From: an uncultured Collinsella sp.
GTDB lineage: Bacteria > Actinomycetota > Coriobacteriia > Coriobacteriales > Coriobacteriaceae
Direction: 5' to 3'
DNA length: 17,229 nucleotides
Assembly: GCA_900757385.1 (NCBI GenBank)
Contig: CAAENO010000226.1
Span: 1 to 17,229 of the forward strand
The translations under genes and the position numbers were made by a program. The notes beneath the pieces were generated by a model, which worked only from the letters and a program-made list of their open reading frames with translations, made no database searches and was not told the origin of the DNA. Shown one piece after another: positions 15,651-17,229 of this stretch (position 1 is the first letter of the stretch; every line of letters starts with the position of its first letter).

Positions 15651-16994
15651 GTGCCAAAAAAGAGTGAGAGCACGGGTACTGGGCTGGAATCCTACGTTGC
15701 AAAGCTCATGGGCAACGGCTCTAACAGGACTTCGGTAACTGAGGACGAGATTCAGGTCGCCCTGAAGGATATCGACGTTTCTGATGAGCAGCTCAACGCG
15801 GTGTATTCCGCGCTGCGCAACAGCGGCATCCAGATTATCTCCGCGAGCGGAAACGACGACGCCCCTATGGACGTCGACGATGACGATAACGATACCGACG
15901 ATTTTGATGACGACGACGAGCACGATTCCGGCTCGCTCGACGATCACGAGCTTAAGATGGCCCGTCAGGCCGACGCCGAGATGGGTTCTTCTAAGAACAA
16001 GAAGAAGCGCACCGTGCGCACGTCTCGTTCGCGCTCGCGCGTGCGCGGCATCGACGCCTCCACGGTGATGCTGACCGGCGACCCGGTTCGTATGTACCTC
16101 AAGGAGATCGGTAAGGTCGACCTGCTGACCGCTTCCGAAGAGGTCGATCTGGCCATGAAGATCGAGGCCGGTCTTGAGGCCACCGAGAAGCTCGAGGCAA
16201 ATGAGGCGGGTGAGATCGAGCTCACGCGTGCCGAGATGCGTCGTCTGACCCGTATCGAGAACGTGGGCCTCGAGGCCAAACAGGCACTCATCAGCGCCAA
16301 CCTGCGTCTGGTCGTCTCCATCGCCAAGCGCTACGTCGGTCGCGGCATGCTGTTCCTGGACCTGATCCAGGAGGGCAACCTCGGTCTGATTCGCGCCGTC
16401 GAGAAGTTCGACTACCAGAAGGGCTTTAAGTTCTCCACGTATGCCACGTGGTGGATTCGCCAGGCCATCACGCGCGCTATCGCCGACCAGGCCCGCACCA
16501 TCCGTATCCCCGTGCACATGGTCGAGACCATCAACAAGCTCGTCCGCGTGCAGCGCCAGCTCCTTCAGGACCTGGGTCGCGACCCGACCCCCGAGGAGAT
16601 CGGTGCCGAGATGGACATGAGCGCCGACCGCGTCCGCGAGATTCAGAAGATCTCGCAGGAGCCCGTGTCGCTCGAGACCCCCATCGGCGAGGAAGAGGAT
16701 TCCCAGCTGGGCGACTTCATCGAGGACTCCCAGGCTATCGTTCCGCCCGATGCCGCCAGCTTCTCCATGCTGCAGGAGCAGCTCACCCAGGTGCTCGACT
16801 CGCTTGCCGATCGTGAGCGCAAGGTTATCGAGCTGCGCTTTGGCCTTGTCGACGGACATCCCCGCACGCTTGAGGAAGTCGGTCGCGAGTTTGGCGTCAC
16901 GCGCGAGCGTATCCGTCAGATCGAGTCCAAGACCCTGGCCAAGCTCCGCCACCCCAGCCGTTCCAGCAAGCTCAAGGACTACATTGAGTCTTAA
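15651..16994 (+). CDS. rpoD: RNA polymerase primary sigma factor (SigA/RpoD)
   Basis: This sigma-70 factor directs RNA polymerase to housekeeping promoters. The 447-residue product has an N-terminal region-1.1-like segment (about 10-64), a strongly acidic run (69-92, mostly Asp) and a basic run (115-132, Lys/Arg). Region 1.2 begins at DPVRMYLKEIG (144-154). Region 2 includes ISANLRLVVSIAKRYVGRGM (214-233) and the -10-reading helix around YATWWIRQAITRAI (264-277). Region 3 is about 285-365. Region 4 has the helix-turn-helix TLEEVGREFGVTRERIRQIE (406-425). It is a group 1 sigma by these regions. The GTG start is 5-6 nt after AAGGGAG. It is the last gene of the dnaG-rpoD pair and is closed by the hairpin at 17008. 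The TATAAT and TATAGT promoters seen elsewhere in the window fit its expected specificity. Confidence 0.98.
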   Translation: MPKKSESTGTGLESYVAKLMGNGSNRTSVTEDEIQVALKDIDVSDEQLNAVYSALRNSGIQIISASGNDDAPMDVDDDDNDTDDFDDDDEHDSGSLDDHELKMARQADAEMGSSKNKKKRTVRTSRSRSRVRGIDASTVMLTGDPVRMYLKEIGKVDLLTASEEVDLAMKIEAGLEATEKLEANEAGEIELTRAEMRRLTRIENVGLEAKQALISANLRLVVSIAKRYVGRGMLFLDLIQEGNLGLIRAVEKFDYQKGFKFSTYATWWIRQAITRAIADQARTIRIPVHMVETINKLVRVQRQLLQDLGRDPTPEEIGAEMDMSADRVREIQKISQEPVSLETPIGEEEDSQLGDFIEDSQAIVPPDAASFSMLQEQLTQVLDSLADRERKVIELRFGLVDGHPRTLEEVGREFGVTRERIRQIESKTLAKLRHPSRSSKLKDYIES

Positions 16995-17007
16995 CCTCGC
17001 AAGCAAG

Positions 17008-17042
17008 AAGCGCCCTCAAGCAAATCCGCTTGGGGGCGCTTT
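17008..17042 (+). terminator. Intrinsic terminator after rpoD
   Basis: AAGCGCCCTCAAGC (17008-17021) pairs with GCTTGGGGGCGCTT (17028-17041) over 14 bp with one T-G pair, loop AAATCC, and three T residues at the end. The T-tail is short but the stem is very stable. Confidence 0.8.
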
Positions 17043-17047
17043 CATGT

Positions 17048-17073
17048 AGTCGTTGGCGACGCCCCTAACGACT
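17048..17073. repeat. Small inverted repeat downstream of rpoD
   Basis: AGTCGTT (17048-17054) is the reverse complement of AACGACT (17067-17073), with a 12-base spacer. It sits between the rpoD terminator and the A/T-rich block before the tRNA promoter. It could be a chance pairing, a second weak hairpin, or a protein-binding site. There is no T-run after it. Confidence 0.35.
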
Positions 17074-17080
17074 GGGTCGG

Positions 17081-17128
17081 AAAAATTCTTAAAAAAGTTC
17101 TTGCCCTGTGCCGATTCGTCCGTATAAT
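17081..17128 (+). promoter_or_regulatory. tRNA-Asn promoter with A/T-rich upstream element
   Basis: TTGCCC (17101-17106), a 16-bp spacer and a perfect -10 TATAAT (17123-17128) make a strong primary-sigma promoter. The block 17081-17100 is A/T-rich with A-tracts, as in the UP elements of stable-RNA promoters. The start of transcription should be near 17135, about 24 nt before the tRNA. Confidence 0.8.
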
Positions 17129-17158
17129 AAACTTCGTTGCTTGAGAGCACGCACCTAT

Positions 17159-17229
17159 TCCTCGGTAGCTCAATGGTAGAGCACGCGGCTGTTAACCGCG
17201 CTGTTGTAGGTTCGAGTCCTACCCGGGGA
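17159..17229 (+). tRNA. tRNA-Asn (anticodon GTT), reaching the window edge
   Basis: The acceptor stem TCCTCGG (17159-17165) pairs with CCGGGGA (17223-17229), including one T-G pair. The D-arm has stem GCTC/GAGC. The anticodon stem CGCGG/CCGCG (17184-17188 with 17196-17200) encloses the loop CTGTTAA with anticodon GTT at 17191-17193. The T-arm has stem GTAGG/CCTAC around the loop TTCGAGT. The window ends before the discriminator base, so the 3' end and any encoded CCA cannot be seen. Confidence 0.95.

Overview
This window is a stretch of bacterial housekeeping chromosome from a high-GC organism, most probably a member of the Coriobacteriia (Actinomycetota) close to Collinsella. The pointers are strong G/C bias at third codon positions, an actinobacterial-style primary sigma factor with a long acidic N-terminus, and the gene order. 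The genus is an inference; no 16S gene is present. I found 12 protein genes and one tRNA gene. I saw no CRISPR array, insertion sequence, prophage, toxin-antitoxin pair or defence locus.

Positions 1-1850: an IMP dehydrogenase gene (guaB) whose product matches the Tritrichomonas foetus enzyme residue for residue at the catalytic positions. It is closed by a clear intrinsic terminator. A very long nested inverted repeat (about 1699-1839) follows and fills the leader of the next gene. Positions 1850-5103: leucyl-tRNA synthetase (leuS), then a convergent hairpin terminator and a reverse-strand gene for a small lipoprotein of unknown function. Positions 5104-5473: a divergent intergenic region holding a near-consensus promoter and, about 20 nt past the expected start of transcription, a textbook intrinsic terminator just ahead of the rimP ribosome-binding site.

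Positions 5474-15540: one long co-directional series, rimP-nusA-infB-rbfA-nrnA-truB-ribF-dnaG, with overlaps or very short gaps. It joins ribosome maturation (rimP, rbfA), transcription elongation and termination (nusA), translation initiation (infB), nano-RNA/pAp turnover (nrnA), tRNA pseudouridylation (truB), FMN/FAD synthesis (ribF) and replication priming (dnaG). The ylxR gene often found between nusA and infB, the rpsO often found after ribF, and the rpsU of the classical rpsU-dnaG-rpoD unit are all absent. Positions 15541-17229: the primary sigma factor gene (rpoD/sigA) with its own likely promoter and terminator, then a tRNA-Asn gene behind a strong promoter, reaching the window edge.

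I did not find an undescribed multi-gene system. The observations most worth following are regulatory or structural: the giant hairpin before leuS, the terminator-type attenuator before rimP-nusA (consistent with NusA autoregulation), a Cys-Cys-Cys-His tail on NusA where ylxR is missing, a perfect 13-bp hairpin inside the start of nrnA, and the T. foetus-type IMP dehydrogenase.
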